A DNA stretch of 64,000 nucleotides from Isoptericola variabilis 225 (GTDB lineage Bacteria; Actinomycetota; Actinomycetes; Actinomycetales; Cellulomonadaceae). Below are positions 62,662-64,000 of this stretch, piece after piece. The stretch covers positions 124,001 to 188,000 of the forward strand of contig NC_015588.1 of NCBI RefSeq assembly GCF_000215105.1. Reading direction: 5' to 3'. Numbering within the stretch: the first letter of the stretch is position 1; each line of letters starts with the position of its first letter. The notes beneath the pieces were generated by a model. It ran no database searches. It worked only from the letters and a program-made list of their open reading frames with translations, and was not told where the DNA came from. The translations under genes were made by a program, and so were the position numbers.

Positions 62662-64000
62662 TCAGTGGGCGGGCACTGCACGTGCGCGCGCCTGGCCGCG
62701 CTCCATCGCCTCGCGAATCTTCGTGCGCAGGTCGCCACCAGTCTCGGCCATCGTTTTGCGAACGGCGTCCAGAATGGCCTGTCCGCGAACGTCCAGCTCG
62801 AGCAACCACGCATCGCGCTCGACCTGTGCGGCAAGAGCCTGAGCCACGACGCCAGTGTTCACGCCGTTGCCGAGTTGCTTCCATGTTGCGGCGTCCTTCT
62901 GGCCCGCCCAGTCGAAGCCATCTGGGAGCCCTTGGAGACGCGCGCCCTCGATTACGGACAGCCGACGCTTCAGGGGGCCGATGATTGGCGTCTGGGAGAT
63001 GGCAACAAGTGCAGGCAAGTGTGTCATGCGCTTGACCCGAAGACCTGACGGGCGTAGGGAAATAACGCAGTCGTGCACAGATGGGGCATCTTGCGCCTGC
63101 CACTCAAACTTTTGCCGCGACTCCGGGAACTTCTTCGTCTGGGCAAGCCATTCCTCAGTCCAGGCGAGGTCGTACGCACACAATCGATCGAACAGATCAA
63201 AGTTCTTGTTGAGGTGGCTGACTTTCCAGGCCATACTCGAGGCTTCATCAAGCAGTCGCTTGCGCTTCTTTGCGTCCGTGGTCCAGACGTGAGCCCAGAT
63301 CGGGAAACCGGGGATCTCCCGTGCACGTCGACCTGCCGCATCCGCTTCGGCCGCTAGCATTTCGCGCGTCTTGTGGAGCCACAGATCCCAGTGCTCGATC
63401 CACTTCCATTCGTGGTCCGCGACCTTCGTCCCGGGCACGTCCTCGCGATCAATGAGTGGCAGGTGCTTTCGAAGGTTCCACTCACCGCGCATGCGGAGGT
63501 GGTCGAGCGAAATCGGTTCGACGTCCTCGAACGGACTGGGCAGCTTGAGCGTCCCGGCGGCGCGACGCTGTCGATAGACATCGCTGCGGTGCTCGGGATT
63601 GATTCTCGTCGCAGCGATAAAGACGCGCTCGCGAGTTTGAGGGTGCCCACCGAACTCTGGTGCGATCATCGCTGGCGAGAATATGGCCGCCTTGTGGCTC
63701 ACCCGGTAGCCAGCCTGCCGCAGGGTCTTAATGATGACTTCCCACTCGTGTATATGGCGCGGACCTGCCAGGTTGCGGACGTTCTCCAGAAGGACGATCG
63801 AAGGGCGGCGGTCTTCGACTACCCTCATGATGTCGAAGAACAGCGTTCCGCGAGCTTCTTCCATCCCCTTCTGAGCGCCAGACTTGGAGAACGGTTGGCA
63901 CGGGAACCCGGCGACGAGGACGTCATGCTCCGGAACGTTGACCTCGTCGCCCGAAGTGTCGAGAGTTATGTCGCCCTTGTCGTTGTTTCCGCGGGCACTC
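62662..64000 (-). CDS. DNA cytosine-5 methyltransferase (partial, cut by window edge)
   Basis: 446 codons visible, running off base 64000. The catalytic Pro-Cys loop is DVLVAGFPCQPFSKSG (about 63885-63930), then motif VI VLLENVRNLAG, motif VIII QTRERVFIAA, a long variable target-recognition region with many Trp residues, and motif X KQLGNGVNTGVV. The enzyme methylates cytosine C5 in a short DNA site as part of a restriction-modification system or as an orphan. GC and codon bias are clearly lower than in the backbone, as expected for a transferred island. The restriction enzyme may lie beyond the edge. Confidence 0.9.
   Translation of the reverse strand, partial: SARGNNDKGDITLDTSGDEVNVPEHDVLVAGFPCQPFSKSGAQKGMEEARGTLFFDIMRVVEDRRPSIVLLENVRNLAGPRHIHEWEVIIKTLRQAGYRVSHKAAIFSPAMIAPEFGGHPQTRERVFIAATRINPEHRSDVYRQRRAAGTLKLPSPFEDVEPISLDHLRMRGEWNLRKHLPLIDREDVPGTKVADHEWKWIEHWDLWLHKTREMLAAEADAAGRRAREIPGFPIWAHVWTTDAKKRKRLLDEASSMAWKVSHLNKNFDLFDRLCAYDLAWTEEWLAQTKKFPESRQKFEWQAQDAPSVHDCVISLRPSGLRVKRMTHLPALVAISQTPIIGPLKRRLSVIEGARLQGLPDGFDWAGQKDAATWKQLGNGVNTGVVAQALAAQVERDAWLLELDVRGQAILDAVRKTMAETGGDLRTKIREAMERGQARARAVPAH

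Overview
The window is high-GC DNA with strong third-position G/C bias, GTG and TTG starts, 4-bp ATGA/GTGA gene overlaps and many apparently leaderless genes. It carries a GH51 arabinofuranosidase with a LacI-regulated sugar ABC importer, Excalibur and DUF2510-like proteins, a PHO-box-controlled PiT transporter and an oleA-oleBC-oleD cluster. This fits an actinobacterium of the Cellulomonas / Promicromonosporaceae type; the genus is an inference from gene content only. I found no tRNA, rRNA, CRISPR array or insertion sequence.

Layout. 1-1269: 5-oxoprolinase subunits pxpA and pxpB (minus strand, pxpB cut by the window edge). 1502-4530: a membrane-anchored VanY/M15 peptidase with a repetitive Pro-rich tail, a DUF2087 protein, a YbaK tRNA-editing protein and a STAS protein. 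4535-10408: an arabino-oligosaccharide locus (LacI regulator, operator, lipoprotein, two permeases, GH51 enzyme) with a hairpin between the binding-protein and permease genes. 10532-12997: winged-helix protein and alditol oxidase. 13097-17832: NSS transporter with its small subunit, then a polar amino-acid ABC importer. 17867-20239: a stretch of gene remnants (histidine kinase tail, two orphan C-termini, a methyltransferase with stop codon and deletions) around an intact Excalibur protein. 20273-24660: giant RecB-nuclease/helicase and convergent cspA. 24931-33023: aldo/keto reductase and a two-unit branched-chain-type ABC transporter (livK at 26004, livHMGF on the other strand), with an AbiEi/DUF559-like protein between. 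33325-37270: oligopeptidase B, PiT phosphate transporter and partner. 37446-40346: GH3 lipoprotein, SRPBCC protein, threonine aldolase. 40521-45105: oleA-oleBC-oleD hydrocarbon/beta-lactone genes. 45142-50536: helicase remnant fused in frame to an MpaB-type protein, secreted EEP phosphatase, broken DUF4334 gene, YchJ, MFS exporter, YnfA. 50604-53539: coiled-coil protein and two lipoproteins. 53752-57049: a WXG100-like / large helical / membrane protein operon resembling type VII secretion cargo. 57137-60759: hypotheticals, an alpha/beta hydrolase, ribokinase. 60760-64000: lower-GC island with a CxHG-type small protein, Vsr endonuclease and a 5-methylcytosine methyltransferase running off the end.

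The most unusual signal is a family of non-coding arrays whose unit is the 10-mer CGARGTAGCG (R mostly G; C also occurs) repeated at an almost exact 20-bp period with variable spacers. I count 41 units in six arrays (10409, 24021, 27377, 28722, 37284, 48011). Arrays lie at 3' ends of genes; 39 of 41 units point in the sense of the gene whose 3' end they follow; in arrays between convergent genes the orientation flips inside the array without losing register; and the TAG of the first unit is itself the stop codon of the helicase, livF and GH3 genes (and of a DUF4334 gene if its frameshift is repaired).

Two regulatory links also stand out. The livK gene and the distant livHMGF operon share an identical promoter geometry, GTGAC-N17-GTCAC-N7-CGCTAC, resembling a GlnR-type site. 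At least nine genes have a TANNNT-like -10 hexamer 6-7 nt ahead of the start codon, the signature of leaderless transcripts.
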